Made by a program: the position numbers and the translations under genes. Shown one piece after another: positions 36,001 through 45,790 of a stretch of 64,000 bases of DNA (positions are counted from its first letter, which is position 1; each line of letters opens with the position of its first letter). The DNA lies in contig NZ_RQHK01000017.1 in NCBI RefSeq assembly GCF_004770475.1, positions 682,001 through 746,000 of the forward strand, read 5' to 3'. This DNA is from Leptospira mtsangambouensis. Lineage in GTDB: Bacteria > Spirochaetota > Leptospiria > Leptospirales > Leptospiraceae. Below the pieces are notes generated by a model. That model was not told the DNA's origin. It saw only the letters and a program-made list of their open reading frames with translations, and did not search any database.

Positions 36001-38031
36001 TTGGATCTAAGCGAAATTGATTTTTTGGCCAAACTCCTGGCCCAACAATTTGAATCTAAAATTTCGCTGATTGTCTCTTTTGACAAAAATGAGATTCATA
36101 TCAACACAAGTTTTGGAGTTTCACCAGACCAATCACGCGACTTAATTACCTTTTCTTCCGAAATTTTGAGATCTTCAAAAGACATTCTTGTGATTGAAGA
36201 TTACCAACAAAAACAAAATCCAATTCCGCTTCGCAACTTAGAGTTCAACTTAGTTTTTTTTGTTGGGATTCCCTTATTTCATGAAGATGGGTATCTATTT
36301 GGTTTTATTTCCCTATTTGATGATCGTGTAAAACAAATAGATACCAAACAAATTGAGTTTTTTCGAGAAGTATCCAAAAGAGTGGAAAAAATACTCAAAG
36401 AAAAAATTGAATCAGAATCTTTACAATCAAATGAATTAATATTGTTCGGACATAGTTCAGATGAAAGTCCAATATCATTGTTTGGAACAGAACAAGCGAT
36501 TAATGAAGTTAAAAAAATAGAAAAAGCACTTCGTGTGAGTGAGGATGCATTTCGAGAAAATTTTGACAACGCAGCCATTGGAATGGCGTTACTTGATGAA
36601 ACAGGAAGATGGCTGAAAGTGAATAAGAGGGTTTGTGATATCTTGGGATATTCTGAGTTAGAATTTATGAACCTTACATTTCAAGACATCACTCATCCCG
36701 AAGATTTAAACGCAGATTTAAAATATCTAGAAGAACTCATCGCTGACAAAAGAAAGTTTTATCAAATGGAGAAACGATACTTTCAGAAAAGTGGTAACAT
36801 AGTGTATGCTATTTTGGCTGTTTCCATGGTGAAAAATGAAGAAGGAAAAGTTCTTTATTTTATTTCTCAAATCATAGATATCACTGAGCAAAAGTTAGTC
36901 GAAAAGGAATTGAAGTTGGCTTTAGCAAAAAATCAAGCCATTTTAGATTCAAGTACCTTGGTTGCAATTATTAGCACTGATACAAAAGGAACAATCACAG
37001 AATTTAATCACGGTGCTGAAAAAATGTTGGGTTACACCTCGGAAGAATTAATTGGAAAGTTTACTCCAAAAATTTTTCATATTGAAAGCGAAATCGAAGA
37101 AAGAGCCAAACAACTTTCCAAGGAATACAATCGAACCTTTGATGGATTTGAGATACTTACTTATAATGCAAAAATTGGAAAACCAAATACATTAGAATGG
37201 ACGCATAAAAGAAAAGATGGATCCACATTTACTGTACTTTTATCAATTACCGCTGTAAAACAAAATGAGAGAATATCCGGTTATCTTGGTGTCGCTGTTG
37301 ATATTTCCGAACTCAAAAAAGCCGAAGCAGAAATTCAATCATTACTCGATATCACAAATGAACAGAACCATCGATTGAAAAATTTTACGAGCATCGTTTC
37401 TCATAACTTGCGATCTCATAGTTTTGGAATTAGTGGTATGATGGAGATTCTACAAAATTCCTTTCCTGACTACTTTCAAAATGAAATGATGCAGTTATTA
37501 TTTGGAGCCACCGAAAATTTAAAACGTACCATAGAAGATCTTACAGCTGTGATCAAGGTAAACTTAGCCCAAGAAAATTATGAGTTTGTCGATATCGGTA
37601 TCATGGTCCAAAAAAATATCGAAAGTTTGGCCTTACAAATTTTAGAATCAAAGTTAAAAATTGAAATCAATTTTCCGAATCAATTGTTGGTTCGAGGAAT
37701 TCCTGCTTATTTAGATAGCATTGTGCTAAATTTGATTACCAATGCGATCAAGTACAAATCGAACGATCGAAATAGTTATTTGAAAATATCAAGTTTCATC
37801 AAAGAAAAAATGATAGCGATTCAGTTTGAGGACAATGGCCAAGGGATCGATCTAAAGAGACATGGTGATAAATTATTTGGAATGTACAAAACATTCCATG
37901 AAAACAAAGAGGCAAGGGGAGTTGGATTATTTATTTCAAAAAATCAAATAGAGACCATGGGAGGAAAAATAGAGGTTGAAAGTACTGTAGGACTTGGTAC
38001 AAAATTCACTGTATTTTTACCCTATGAATGA
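36001..38031 (+). CDS. Hybrid-free PAS histidine kinase
   Basis: A 676-residue sensor kinase with no membrane helix, so cytosolic. The order is an N-terminal GAF-like domain (about 5-140), PAS (about 180-300, with AAIGMALLDETGRWLKVNKRV), PAS (about 310-440, with IISTDTKGTITEFNHGAEKML), a HisKA-type dimerisation helix (phospho-acceptor His in SIVSHNLRSHSFG, about residue 466) and HATPase (about 570-676; NLITNAIKY, DNGQGI, GVGLF). Start TTG 36001 follows AAGGAAGAAG. It overlaps the response regulator gene by 8 bases, giving an obvious cognate pair. Confidence 0.88.
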   Translation: MDLSEIDFLAKLLAQQFESKISLIVSFDKNEIHINTSFGVSPDQSRDLITFSSEILRSSKDILVIEDYQQKQNPIPLRNLEFNLVFFVGIPLFHEDGYLFGFISLFDDRVKQIDTKQIEFFREVSKRVEKILKEKIESESLQSNELILFGHSSDESPISLFGTEQAINEVKKIEKALRVSEDAFRENFDNAAIGMALLDETGRWLKVNKRVCDILGYSELEFMNLTFQDITHPEDLNADLKYLEELIADKRKFYQMEKRYFQKSGNIVYAILAVSMVKNEEGKVLYFISQIIDITEQKLVEKELKLALAKNQAILDSSTLVAIISTDTKGTITEFNHGAEKMLGYTSEELIGKFTPKIFHIESEIEERAKQLSKEYNRTFDGFEILTYNAKIGKPNTLEWTHKRKDGSTFTVLLSITAVKQNERISGYLGVAVDISELKKAEAEIQSLLDITNEQNHRLKNFTSIVSHNLRSHSFGISGMMEILQNSFPDYFQNEMMQLLFGATENLKRTIEDLTAVIKVNLAQENYEFVDIGIMVQKNIESLALQILESKLKIEINFPNQLLVRGIPAYLDSIVLNLITNAIKYKSNDRNSYLKISSFIKEKMIAIQFEDNGQGIDLKRHGDKLFGMYKTFHENKEARGVGLFISKNQIETMGGKIEVESTVGLGTKFTVFLPYE

Positions 38032-38419
38032 AATCAATTTAGCCTGCGTTGTGGAGGATGATCCTGTTCATCTTTTTTTGACAAAACAAGTCATCACACT
38101 TTCCGGTATGGTCAAACAGACTGTAGTTTGCCAAAATGGGAAAGATGCATATGACATGCTTGTCTCTCGAATTTCTGGTTCAGAATCTTTGCCTGATTTG
38201 ATTTTATTAGATTTGAATATGCCGATTTGGGATGGCTGGCAGTTTTTAGATGAAATCTCTGCTCTTTCGCTGGATCAAAAAATAACCATATATATCGTCA
38301 CAAGTTCTTCAGATGAGGAGGACTTAAGAAGAGCAGAAAAATACAATCTCAGCAATAATTATATCGTTAAACCCATTACCTTAGAGAAACTTAAAGAAAT
38401 CATTTACGCGATGAACTGA
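38024..38419 (+). CDS. Single-domain response regulator
   Basis: A 131-residue CheY-like receiver with no output domain. The acidic pocket is CVVEDDP, the phospho-acceptor Asp sits in LLDLNMPIWDGW, the Thr/Ser is in IVTSSSDEED and the Lys is in YIVKPITLEKL. It resembles Rcp1-type regulators that pair with PAS/phytochrome kinases. Its start lies inside the kinase gene's last codons (8-base overlap), so it is most probably the partner. Its output target is unknown. It converges on the EVE gene with a 3-base gap. Confidence 0.88.
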   Translation: MNEINLACVVEDDPVHLFLTKQVITLSGMVKQTVVCQNGKDAYDMLVSRISGSESLPDLILLDLNMPIWDGWQFLDEISALSLDQKITIYIVTSSSDEEDLRRAEKYNLSNNYIVKPITLEKLKEIIYAMN

Positions 38420-38422
38420 TTC

Positions 38423-38881
38423 TTACTTCGAAGACATTTTGACAATAATATCAAATTCTTTCTTTGTCACAGGTTGGATCGATAACCTTGATCCTTTTTG
38501 AGTCACCACCATTTTTTCAAGTCCCTTCATGTTACGAAGTGTATCCAAAGGAATTAACTCTTTAAATTTGGTATGAGGTTTTAAGTGCACTCCGTACCAT
38601 CTTGGTTCTGTTCCTTTTAATTTTGGATCAAAGTATTTATGGTTTGGATCAAATTGGTAGGGGTCAGGGCTTGCTTCTTTCGCAACTTCTGCGATTCCTA
38701 CAATCCCTGGTGGATCGAGTCTACTATGATAAAATAAAACTAAGTCACCTAACTTCACTTCATCGCGTAGGTAATTGCGTGCTTGGTAGTTTCTGACACC
38801 TTCCCAATACGAGAGTTTTTCTCGTATCAGGTCATCGATAGAAAATACATCTGGTTCTGTTTTAAAGAGCCAATACTTCAT
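38423..38881 (-). CDS. EVE-domain protein
   Basis: A 152-residue cytosolic protein of the EVE fold (PUA-like), which binds modified nucleobases in DNA or RNA. It begins YWLFKTEPDVFSIDDL and shows WEGVRNYQARNYL, LGDLVLFYHS, GIVGIAEVAKEA and RWYGVHLKP, the typical order. Length is normal (about 140-160). The target base is unknown. It ends 3 bases from the response regulator gene on the other strand and lies 8 bases after ftsH. Confidence 0.9.
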   Translation of the reverse strand: MKYWLFKTEPDVFSIDDLIREKLSYWEGVRNYQARNYLRDEVKLGDLVLFYHSRLDPPGIVGIAEVAKEASPDPYQFDPNHKYFDPKLKGTEPRWYGVHLKPHTKFKELIPLDTLRNMKGLEKMVVTQKGSRLSIQPVTKKEFDIIVKMSSK

Positions 38882-38889
38882 TAATGCTT

Positions 38890-40842
38890 TTATGCAGAGT
38901 AAGCTGGTTTTGTTGCCGAACTACCTTTTCCTTTTTTTGATCCTATTCCCGATTTGGAATCAGCGAATTTATCAAAGGAAGGTTGGACAATATTTGTCAG
39001 TTCTTCTGCATCAATGGTTTCTTTGGCAAGAAGTGCTTTGGCAATCGCATCCAATTTTTTTTGGTTCTTTTTCACCAAGTCGCGACCTTTGTCGAGACAA
39101 GTTTGGATGATGCGTTTGACTTCTTGGTCAATCATGGCTGCAAATTCTTCGGAGTAAGGTTTGCTTGTATGCCCGTAATCTCTTCCCATAAAAGGAGAAG
39201 TTTCTCCAGAACCGTAGTGGATGGTTCCGAGTTTTTCAGACATACCCCATTCACAAACCATACGACGAGCAATGTTTGTTGCTTGTTGGATGTCGTTAGA
39301 AGATCCATTGGAAGGATCACCAAAGATCAGTTCTTCGGCAATGTATCCGCCCATAGACATCACAATTCGATCCAAACAATAGTTTTTACGATAGGAATGT
39401 CTGTCTTCCACAGGAAGAGATTGAGTAAGGCCAAGGGCTCTTCCACGCGGAATGATAGTGACTTTGTGAACCGGTTCGGTATACGGCAGTAAGGTGCCAA
39501 GAAGGGCATGTCCTGCTTCATGATAAGCCGTCATCTCTTTCTCTTTGTCAGAGATAAACATAGACTTACGTTCTGGTCCCATCATCACTTTATCACGAGC
39601 TTCTTCTAATTCTTCTTGAGTCACACGTTTTTTGTTACGACGTGCCGCAAGTAGGGCTGCTTCGTTGATGAGGTTAGCAAGATCCGCTCCTGTAAATCCA
39701 GGTGTTCCACGTGCAATTGAGTTCAAAGAAATATCAGATACTAAAGGAACTTTTTTAGCATGGACTGCTAAAATTTCTTCACGGCCTTTGAGATCAGGAA
39801 GGTCTACAATCACTTGTCTGTCAAAACGACCTGGACGAAGGAGGGCTGGGTCAAGGACATCTGCGCGGTTTGTTGCCGCCATCACGATGACACCTTCGTT
39901 CATTTCAAATCCGTCCATCTCGACTAACATCTGATTGAGGGTTTGTTCTCTTTCATCATGTCCACCACCGAGACCGGCACCACGAAGGCGACCGACAGCA
40001 TCAATCTCATCGATAAAGATGATGCAAGGGGCATTCTTTTTTCCTTGGTCAAATAGATCGCGGACACGAGAAGCTCCCACACCCACAAACATTTCGACAA
40101 AGTCAGATCCAGAAATAGAGAAGAAAGGAACACCCGCTTCACCAGCAACCGCTTTCGCAAGTAAAGTTTTACCAGTTCCCGGAGGACCTACAAGAAGAAC
40201 TCCTTTAGGAATTCTTGCACCAATGGCTTGGAATTTTTTTGGGTCTTTTAAGAATTCAATGATTTCAAGTAACTCAACTTTTGCTTCTTCACATCCAGCC
40301 ACATCGTTAAATGTAACTTTGACTTTTGGATCCACATTCATTTTGGCACGAGACTTACCAAAGGTAAATGCTTTGTTGCCTGATGCTTGGAGTTGGCGCA
40401 TCATAATGAACCAAATGATACCGAGAGCAAATAACCAAGGAATGATGCCAGAAACAACACTCCAAAACTTATTTTCTTCAGTGGATTTCGCAGTAAAACT
40501 AAGGCGTGACTTACGAAGTTTTGTCACCAAATCATCGTTTACTTGTGCTACATTGGTTTTGAAAAGTTTTGGTTTGTTGTCCTTACTATTTTCAGGAATG
40601 TACCAACCTTCAATGAGCTCTTTATCAATGATGATTTGTTGTTTTGCGGAAGTTTCCTTTCCGTCTTTGGAGGTAATTTTTCCAATTGGTTTTTTCCCTT
40701 CGATGGGTTCCACCATATTCAAAAAATCGGAATAACTGATTTCGTCGGGTTTACCGGCGAAGTCCTGACCTTTATAAACCGTTGCCAAAATGACAAGGAA
40801 TACGAGCAAAAATAGAAATACGGTTTTGATGTTTTTATTCAT
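38890..40842 (-). CDS. ftsH: ATP-dependent zinc metalloprotease FtsH
   Basis: FtsH (650 residues) is the inner-membrane AAA+ protease that degrades misfolded membrane proteins and regulators. Two membrane helices (about 5-25 and 135-155) flank a periplasmic part. The AAA domain has Walker A GPPGTGKT (about residue 220), Walker [10 protein letters not shown] and the second-region arginines RPGRFDRQ. The M41 protease domain has zinc motif HEAGH (about 439). The Lys/Gly-rich tail (SKKGKGSS) is normal. It follows pth in the same direction. Confidence 0.96.
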   Translation of the reverse strand: MNKNIKTVFLFLLVFLVILATVYKGQDFAGKPDEISYSDFLNMVEPIEGKKPIGKITSKDGKETSAKQQIIIDKELIEGWYIPENSKDNKPKLFKTNVAQVNDDLVTKLRKSRLSFTAKSTEENKFWSVVSGIIPWLFALGIIWFIMMRQLQASGNKAFTFGKSRAKMNVDPKVKVTFNDVAGCEEAKVELLEIIEFLKDPKKFQAIGARIPKGVLLVGPPGTGKTLLAKAVAGEAGVPFFSISGSDFVEMFVGVGASRVRDLFDQGKKNAPCIIFIDEIDAVGRLRGAGLGGGHDEREQTLNQMLVEMDGFEMNEGVIVMAATNRADVLDPALLRPGRFDRQVIVDLPDLKGREEILAVHAKKVPLVSDISLNSIARGTPGFTGADLANLINEAALLAARRNKKRVTQEELEEARDKVMMGPERKSMFISDKEKEMTAYHEAGHALLGTLLPYTEPVHKVTIIPRGRALGLTQSLPVEDRHSYRKNYCLDRIVMSMGGYIAEELIFGDPSNGSSNDIQQATNIARRMVCEWGMSEKLGTIHYGSGETSPFMGRDYGHTSKPYSEEFAAMIDQEVKRIIQTCLDKGRDLVKKNQKKLDAIAKALLAKETIDAEELTNIVQPSFDKFADSKSGIGSKKGKGSSATKPAYSA

Positions 40843-40871
40843 GTAAAGACTTCTCGATGATTAGACTGAAA

Positions 40872-41435
40872 TCAAAGGTGATATTTCTGAATCACTTCGT
40901 CAATATCCCCCATGGATATGGAACGAATCGCCGCTTCGGCGTCATTGATGATCTGTATCAAGCTCAGGTTCTCTAATGGCTCAAAATCTTCACGTAAAAA
41001 TTCTTCTCTTTTTTTAGGATTGAAGCTCGAATTAAGAACGCCGATCCGAATTCGTATAAAATTCGGGGATCGTAATGAGACAGAAACCGAGTTGACCCCA
41101 GGGTTTCCATCGTTTTCTCCACCTTTGGTGACTACGATTTGGCCGAGTTCAAGGCCTACGTCTTCGTGGATGACAACAATGTCTTTTACCTGGATTTTTA
41201 AAAAGGAGGCAATGTAGAGAACCGACTCACCGGAAAGGTCACTGAAGGTTTGTGGTTTGAGTAAAACCACTTCATCCCCTTCAAAGTCACCACGACCGAT
41301 GAGAGATTTCTTTTTCTTTGTTTTGATTTCGATGCCAATGTTGTTGGCAATGACATCGAGAATCTTAAAACCAATGTTAGATCGATTGTTGTTATATTTA
41401 TCGCCAGGATTTCCTAGCCCTACAATTAACTTCAT
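40872..41435 (-). CDS. pth: Peptidyl-tRNA hydrolase-family protein with altered active site
   Basis: The 187-residue protein has the Pth fold signature (LIVGLGNPG) and sits in the usual place between ftsH and rplY. The catalytic residues have changed: the conserved R-H-N reads R18-S19-N20, so His20 (E. coli numbering) is Ser; F-M-N-L-S-G reads FSDLSG (Asn68 to Asp66); the HDxxD Asp93 position reads HEDVG (Glu91); GGHNG reads DGNPG (His113/Asn114 to Asn111/Pro112). Only Asn9 (E. coli Asn10) is kept. Activity in recycling peptidyl-tRNA is therefore doubtful. The frame is intact, so this is not a decayed gene. Confidence 0.85.
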   Translation of the reverse strand: MKLIVGLGNPGDKYNNNRSNIGFKILDVIANNIGIEIKTKKKKSLIGRGDFEGDEVVLLKPQTFSDLSGESVLYIASFLKIQVKDIVVIHEDVGLELGQIVVTKGGENDGNPGVNSVSVSLRSPNFIRIRIGVLNSSFNPKKREEFLREDFEPLENLSLIQIINDAEAAIRSISMGDIDEVIQKYHL

Positions 41436-41454
41436 TGGTTCTTAAAAGAGGATC

Positions 41455-42087
41455 TTATTTCTTTCCAGCTTTTTTCGCTGCTGGTTTGCCTTTGCTATCT
41501 GCTTCCGCTTTTTCAGCACGTTCAGCAGCAAGGATCGCTTTTGTTTTGCTACAAGAAGCAACAATCGGATCACCATTTACGAGGATTTCCCAAGATGCTG
41601 GGTGAGGAAGTTCGGAAACTTTGATCATGCCTCCGATATCCAAACCACTTACATCAATTGTGATTACGTCAGTTAAATCTTCTGGAGTAGACTTCACTTT
41701 GATTTCGTGAACTAGGTGTTCGAACTGACCACCAGCCTTAGAACCTTTTGCCACACCAGATGTTTTGATTGCAACTGTTGTAAGAATCTTTTTGCCAGGA
41801 GTTACTTTAAAGAAGTCGATATGACGGATTTGACCTGTGTGTGGAAATCTTTGAATTTCTTTTACGAAAACTCTTTCAGTTTTACCATCGAGTTCGAGGT
41901 CGATGAGAGTTGCCTTACGGATTCCAGAGTCGATGAGTCTTTGAATTTCTTTTTCGACAACACTTGCCGATCTTGCTTCACCGTTTCCGATGATGTTCGC
42001 CGGTACTAAACCTTCCACACGCATTCTTCTTGCAGGACCTTTTCCTTTAGAAGTTCTTGTTTGTGCTTTGATACTGATTTTTTCCAT
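41455..42087 (-). CDS. rplY: 50S ribosomal protein L25/general stress protein Ctc
   Basis: A 210-residue protein of the longer Ctc form: an N-terminal L25 domain (about 1-95, KGPARRMRVEGLVPANIIG, the 5S rRNA-binding part) and a C-terminal beta domain (TPEDLTDVITIDVSGLDIGGMIKVSEL). A Lys/Ala-rich tail (GKPAAKKAGKK) closes it. It lies between prs and pth, an order common in bacteria. The short L25 of enterobacteria lacks the C-terminal domain. Confidence 0.93.
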   Translation of the reverse strand: MEKISIKAQTRTSKGKGPARRMRVEGLVPANIIGNGEARSASVVEKEIQRLIDSGIRKATLIDLELDGKTERVFVKEIQRFPHTGQIRHIDFFKVTPGKKILTTVAIKTSGVAKGSKAGGQFEHLVHEIKVKSTPEDLTDVITIDVSGLDIGGMIKVSELPHPASWEILVNGDPIVASCSKTKAILAAERAEKAEADSKGKPAAKKAGKK

Positions 42088-42104
42088 GATTATGTTCCTT
42101 AAAG

Positions 42105-43046
42105 TTATGAAAACAGACTAGAGATTGATTCTTCGTTATGAATCCGCTCGATGGCTTTAGCAAAGAGTGGGGCGATGGAGAGCGTTTTCAAGTGATTTAT
42201 TTTTTTGGTCTCCGGAATGCTGATAGAATTTGAGAGCACAATTTGTGTGAAGTTTCCTTCATTCAATTTTGCTGGTGCTTCACCGGAAAGAACTCCATGA
42301 GATGCACAACATAATACCGATTTTGCTCCATTTTGATACAATGCGGTTGCTGCTTTGGCAATGGTTCCACCAGTATCAATCATATCATCGAGTAATAAAC
42401 AGTTTTTATCTTTGATTTCACCAATGACATGCATCACCACAGACTCGTTAGCTTTTGGTCTACGTTTGTCAATGATGGCAAGTGATCCGTTTACTTTTTT
42501 ACCAAAGTTACGTGCTCGTTCGGCACCACCAGAGTCTGGCGAAACAATCACAAGGTCTTCCATACCAAGTGAGTTAATATACTCAGCAAGAACTGGTGAA
42601 AAATACAAATGATCAACAGGAATACGAAAGAATCCTTGGATTTGGTCAGCATGTAAGTCCATTGTGAGAACACGATCTGGACCAACAGTTTCGATTAAAT
42701 CGGCAACCATACGTGCAGAAATCGGAACCCTTGGTTCTACCTTTCTGTCTTGGCGTCCATAACCATAATAAGGAATGACTGCTGTGATGCGACGTGCAGA
42801 TGCTCTTCTTGCTGCATCAATTATGAGTAAAAGTTCCATTAAACTGTCGTTAGCTGGATAGCTGATGGATTGAACCACAAACACATCTCGGCCACGAACG
42901 TTTTCTTCAATTTTTACAGAACTTTCTCCGTCAGAAAATCTTTTGACCGAAATTTGGCCGTTCGGAATTCCCAAGTGTTTACAGATTTCCTCTGCAAGAG
43001 GTCTATTTGCATTTCCAGAAAATACAACTACTTCGCTGGGATTCAT
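42105..43046 (-). CDS. prs: Ribose-phosphate pyrophosphokinase
   Basis: PRPP synthetase (313 residues) makes phosphoribosyl pyrophosphate from ribose-5-phosphate and ATP. Features: [19 protein letters not shown], the flexible loop [11 protein letters not shown], the ribose-P/metal region [15 protein letters not shown] and the PRPP loop [13 protein letters not shown]. Length is typical (about 310). It overlaps the glmU-like gene by 4 bases (ATGA), and both lie in the housekeeping run. Confidence 0.95.
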   Translation of the reverse strand: MNPSEVVVFSGNANRPLAEEICKHLGIPNGQISVKRFSDGESSVKIEENVRGRDVFVVQSISYPANDSLMELLLIIDAARRASARRITAVIPYYGYGRQDRKVEPRVPISARMVADLIETVGPDRVLTMDLHADQIQGFFRIPVDHLYFSPVLAEYINSLGMEDLVIVSPDSGGAERARNFGKKVNGSLAIIDKRRPKANESVVMHVIGEIKDKNCLLLDDMIDTGGTIAKAATALYQNGAKSVLCCASHGVLSGEAPAKLNEGNFTQIVLSNSISIPETKKINHLKTLSIAPLFAKAIERIHNEESISSLFS

Positions 43047-43804
43047 ACTCCAACCAACCCTTTGTCTATATATTGTTTTGCGAGAGCCAAATCATCAGGA
43101 GAATTAATTCCATGGCTTTCTAAAGCATTCGCCAAGGTTTTTGCTCCGACTTTTTTTCCCAACGATCTAAAAATTTTGATCACGTCTGTGAGGTAATACT
43201 CTTTCTGAGCATTGTCATTGCCGATTTGTTTTAAGGCACCAAACAATTCCTCAGTATTGAAACAATAAGTTCCTGTATTCACTTCGTTTACCGCTTTTTC
43301 TTCGGGACTTGCGTCTTTTTCTTCTACAATGCGTAGAAGACTACCGTCATCAGAAGACCGAATGATACGACCGTAACCTGTTGGGTTTTCCATCTTTGCA
43401 GAAAGAACAGTCGCCGAATATCCATTGGCTTTATGAAGTTCTATGAGTTCGGAAAATGATTTTGCAGAAATAAGTGGGGCGTCTCCGCATGCGACTATCG
43501 TATATCCAGCATAAGGTGCTAGTTTTGTCTCAGCAGAAATTACAGCATGACCTGTTCCTAATTGTTCGGTCTGTTCAGCAAATTCTACACCGGGAAATGA
43601 TTTTGCAATATCGGTAACGATATCTTTGCGGTAACCAACAACGACGACTTTTCGTTCGATGCCGGCGGATTCGATATTACGAAGAACGTGAAGTAAAAGT
43701 GGTGATTCGTTCAGTACAACCGCAACCTTGGGAAGTTCACTCTTCATTCGAGTTCCTTTCCCCGCCGCCAAAATAACAGCAGTTACAGTATTATGTAGGT
43801 TCAT
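43043..43804 (-). CDS. GlmU-like UDP-GlcNAc pyrophosphorylase domain without acetyltransferase domain
   Basis: The protein has only the N-terminal nucleotidyltransferase domain of GlmU (253 residues against about 450). The NTP loop is [33 protein letters not shown] and [10 protein letters not shown] are the UTP/sugar-binding motifs. The left-handed beta-helix acetyltransferase domain is absent, with no fusion or frameshift. GlcN-1-P acetylation must come from another protein, or the enzyme uses another sugar phosphate. It overlaps prs and lies upstream of it; tRNA-Gln and ispE lie just before it. Confidence 0.88.
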   Translation of the reverse strand: MNLHNTVTAVILAAGKGTRMKSELPKVAVVLNESPLLLHVLRNIESAGIERKVVVVGYRKDIVTDIAKSFPGVEFAEQTEQLGTGHAVISAETKLAPYAGYTIVACGDAPLISAKSFSELIELHKANGYSATVLSAKMENPTGYGRIIRSSDDGSLLRIVEEKDASPEEKAVNEVNTGTYCFNTEELFGALKQIGNDNAQKEYYLTDVIKIFRSLGKKVGAKTLANALESHGINSPDDLALAKQYIDKGLVGV

Positions 43805-43831
43805 CGTTCGTTCTATCGGATCTTTTAAAAC

Positions 43832-43907
43832 TGGCTGGCCTGCTAGGATTCGAACCTAGGGAATGGCGATACCAAAAACCGCTGCCTTACCGCTTGGCTA
43901 CAGGCCA
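43832..43907 (-). tRNA. tRNA-Gln (anticodon UUG)
   Basis: The minus strand folds as a full cloverleaf: acceptor TGGCCTG/CAGGCCA, D-arm GCCAAGCGGTAAGGC, anticodon stem GCGGT/ATCGC with loop TTTTGGT (anticodon TTG), T-arm CTAGG/CCTAG with TTCGAAT loop, discriminator G and encoded CCA. The anticodon TTG reads CAA/CAG glutamine. It lies between ispE and the glmU-like gene and is 76 bases long with CCA. Confidence 0.95.
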
Positions 43908-43911
43908 GTTT

Positions 43912-44823
43912 CTAAAAAGAGAACGTTCGAAATTCCATATCGGGAAATCGATTGGAGACAATGCGAAGGGCTTCGTCTCTTTCTCTATCTGAAGGATAAA
44001 TGCCGTAAAAGCAAGAACCCGAACCCGATAAAGAAGCATAGACTGCTCCCGACTCAAAAAACCCTAATCTCAATTCCTTTAGTAAGGGTTGGGTCTGAAA
44101 AGCGATTTTTTCAAACTCGTTCTCAAGCCTGTTTTGCAGGTATGCCCAATCCCCGACTTGAAGACTTCGAATTAAATCCTCTGCCAGAGATTTCCATACT
44201 TGGGAACCATAGGGTTTTTGTAAACTTTTTTGAAGGCCTGCGTACATAGATGCAGTAGAAAGTCCGAAGGGAGGGATGGCCAAAATCCCTGTTCCTTTGG
44301 CTACAGAAATAGGTTCGAGCACCTCGCCGATCCCACTCACAAAACAAGCAGAGGATTGTAGGAAAAAAGGGACATCGGCCCCTATGGACTTTGCCAGAGA
44401 AATCTGCTCTTCCTTGGAAAGTTTTGTAAAAGGGTAGAGTTCCTTTAAGAAAAACCCGGCATTGCTACTCCCCCCGCCAATTCCCCCTTCTGGAGGGAGA
44501 TATTTTTGTAAGTGGATGGAGACGGAAACTGGGTGAGAAAGGTAAGTGACTAACTTTTGAAAGGCCTTGTAGAGGATGTTTTTTGTAAAATCTCCTCTTT
44601 CGGAAACTTCTTCGAATTTCGAATGACGATAACCCTTTAGGTGATTTTCGGAAACGAGATGAAGCACAGAGTTTGAACCATCAGGTAGAGGGTTTATCTC
44701 TACTTCCATTGGATCTCCTAAACTGATGGGAACAAAAACACTTCGAATTTCGTGGAGCCCATCCTCTCTTTTGTAAGGAACAAACAAACCAATGTTAATC
44801 TTTCCTGGTGAGATAGATTTCAA
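43912..44823 (-). CDS. ispE: 4-diphosphocytidyl-2-C-methyl-D-erythritol kinase
   Basis: IspE (303 residues) phosphorylates CDP-methylerythritol in the MEP pathway to isoprenoids. The GHMP-kinase signatures are [22 protein letters not shown] at the start and the ATP loop [25 protein letters not shown] is the third motif. Length is normal. It lies 5 bases from tRNA-Gln and may share its transcript. Confidence 0.93.
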   Translation of the reverse strand: MKSISPGKINIGLFVPYKREDGLHEIRSVFVPISLGDPMEVEINPLPDGSNSVLHLVSENHLKGYRHSKFEEVSERGDFTKNILYKAFQKLVTYLSHPVSVSIHLQKYLPPEGGIGGGSSNAGFFLKELYPFTKLSKEEQISLAKSIGADVPFFLQSSACFVSGIGEVLEPISVAKGTGILAIPPFGLSTASMYAGLQKSLQKPYGSQVWKSLAEDLIRSLQVGDWAYLQNRLENEFEKIAFQTQPLLKELRLGFFESGAVYASLSGSGSCFYGIYPSDRERDEALRIVSNRFPDMEFRTFSF

Positions 44824-44833
44824 GAAAAGTTTC

Positions 44834-45790
44834 CTATGTTTGCGGATGGAGATTTTGTCTGGATGGTGCTAACGACTGCAAATGTAGTAGAATGGAGGTT
44901 TTGATTTCATTCGGTTCCGAGACAAGAATTGAATTGCCGTAACCAAGAATCGTTTGGATAAACCAGTTTTGGTCTCGGATTGGTGTTTGGAATTCTCGAT
45001 ATACAGAATCACCAATTTGTTTTTGATTTCCAGTTGGTGTTAGGTTCAATTTCATTCCCAAGTGATAGGACGCTCCATCGGTGATCCAAAGTTTTGCAAT
45101 TTCTTTGTTTTCCGTCTCGGCACCAAACAATTGTTTGAACCCTTCGAGAAACTCACCTGCTGTATCTGGTAAGTTTGGATATTTTGATTCAGAAATGTTA
45201 AGGTCTAAAATATAATCCAATCGAAAGGATCTGAATCCTTCTTTTTTTAAATCATATGCCAAAAGATAAGAATCATTTTCTTCCCAGAGAATCCAGGGAG
45301 CCAAAGTCCTTGTTTCTTTTTCCTTTGTATCTCTTTTCCAATAAACAATTGTTAGTGTTTTTTTTGCGTCAATGGCTTCAATGATGGTTTCTTTGGTTTT
45401 TTGGTAAGGAGACCAGTCACCAGCAGGAATGACTGCATCAATTTTAGATAAAATTGATTTTTTAACTTTAGAATCTTCGGATTTTAAATCGTTGGTTAAA
45501 AGAGAACGAAGGAGAGACCATTCTTTAGGCGAAAGTGGAAGTGCAGAATCAACGGCAATGGGGAGTCGGATTTTTACTTTCTCCCCATCAAAATCTAATT
45601 CCACAGCATCGGTTGGTGAATACGGATACATTTCAATCATATACAACTCACCTAAATCTTTTTTGAGAGTCGCGATTGATTTGTGACCCGTTACGCTTTG
45701 GATTTCTTCTAACCCAAGACCTTCTGGATGTGAAGCCAGAAGGCGGATTAAATTTAATTTTGAAGCGGCTCGAGCAGTGGATGGATTCAT
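44834..45790 (-). CDS. WYL-domain transcriptional regulator
   Basis: A 318-residue DNA-binding protein with an N-terminal winged helix-turn-helix (about 8-70, [22 protein letters not shown]) and a WYL ligand-sensing domain (about 135-220) with [25 protein letters not shown]; Trp-Tyr-Leu is replaced by a similar DSYLLAYD core. Such proteins sense nucleotides or other ligands. The start overlaps the acyltransferase gene stop by one base (TAATG), so they are coupled. Targets are unknown. Confidence 0.82.
   Translation of the reverse strand: MNPSTARAASKLNLIRLLASHPEGLGLEEIQSVTGHKSIATLKKDLGELYMIEMYPYSPTDAVELDFDGEKVKIRLPIAVDSALPLSPKEWSLLRSLLTNDLKSEDSKVKKSILSKIDAVIPAGDWSPYQKTKETIIEAIDAKKTLTIVYWKRDTKEKETRTLAPWILWEENDSYLLAYDLKKEGFRSFRLDYILDLNISESKYPNLPDTAGEFLEGFKQLFGAETENKEIAKLWITDGASYHLGMKLNLTPTGNQKQIGDSVYREFQTPIRDQNWFIQTILGYGNSILVSEPNEIKTSILLHLQSLAPSRQNLHPQT

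Noticed and set aside
39935..40735. 266-residue plus-strand frame opposite ftsH
   Set aside because: Antisense shadow of ftsH, Ser/Pro/Arg-rich in composition.
40872..41435. Pseudogene call for pth
   Set aside because: The frame is complete at normal length with conserved structural motifs; only the active site differs.
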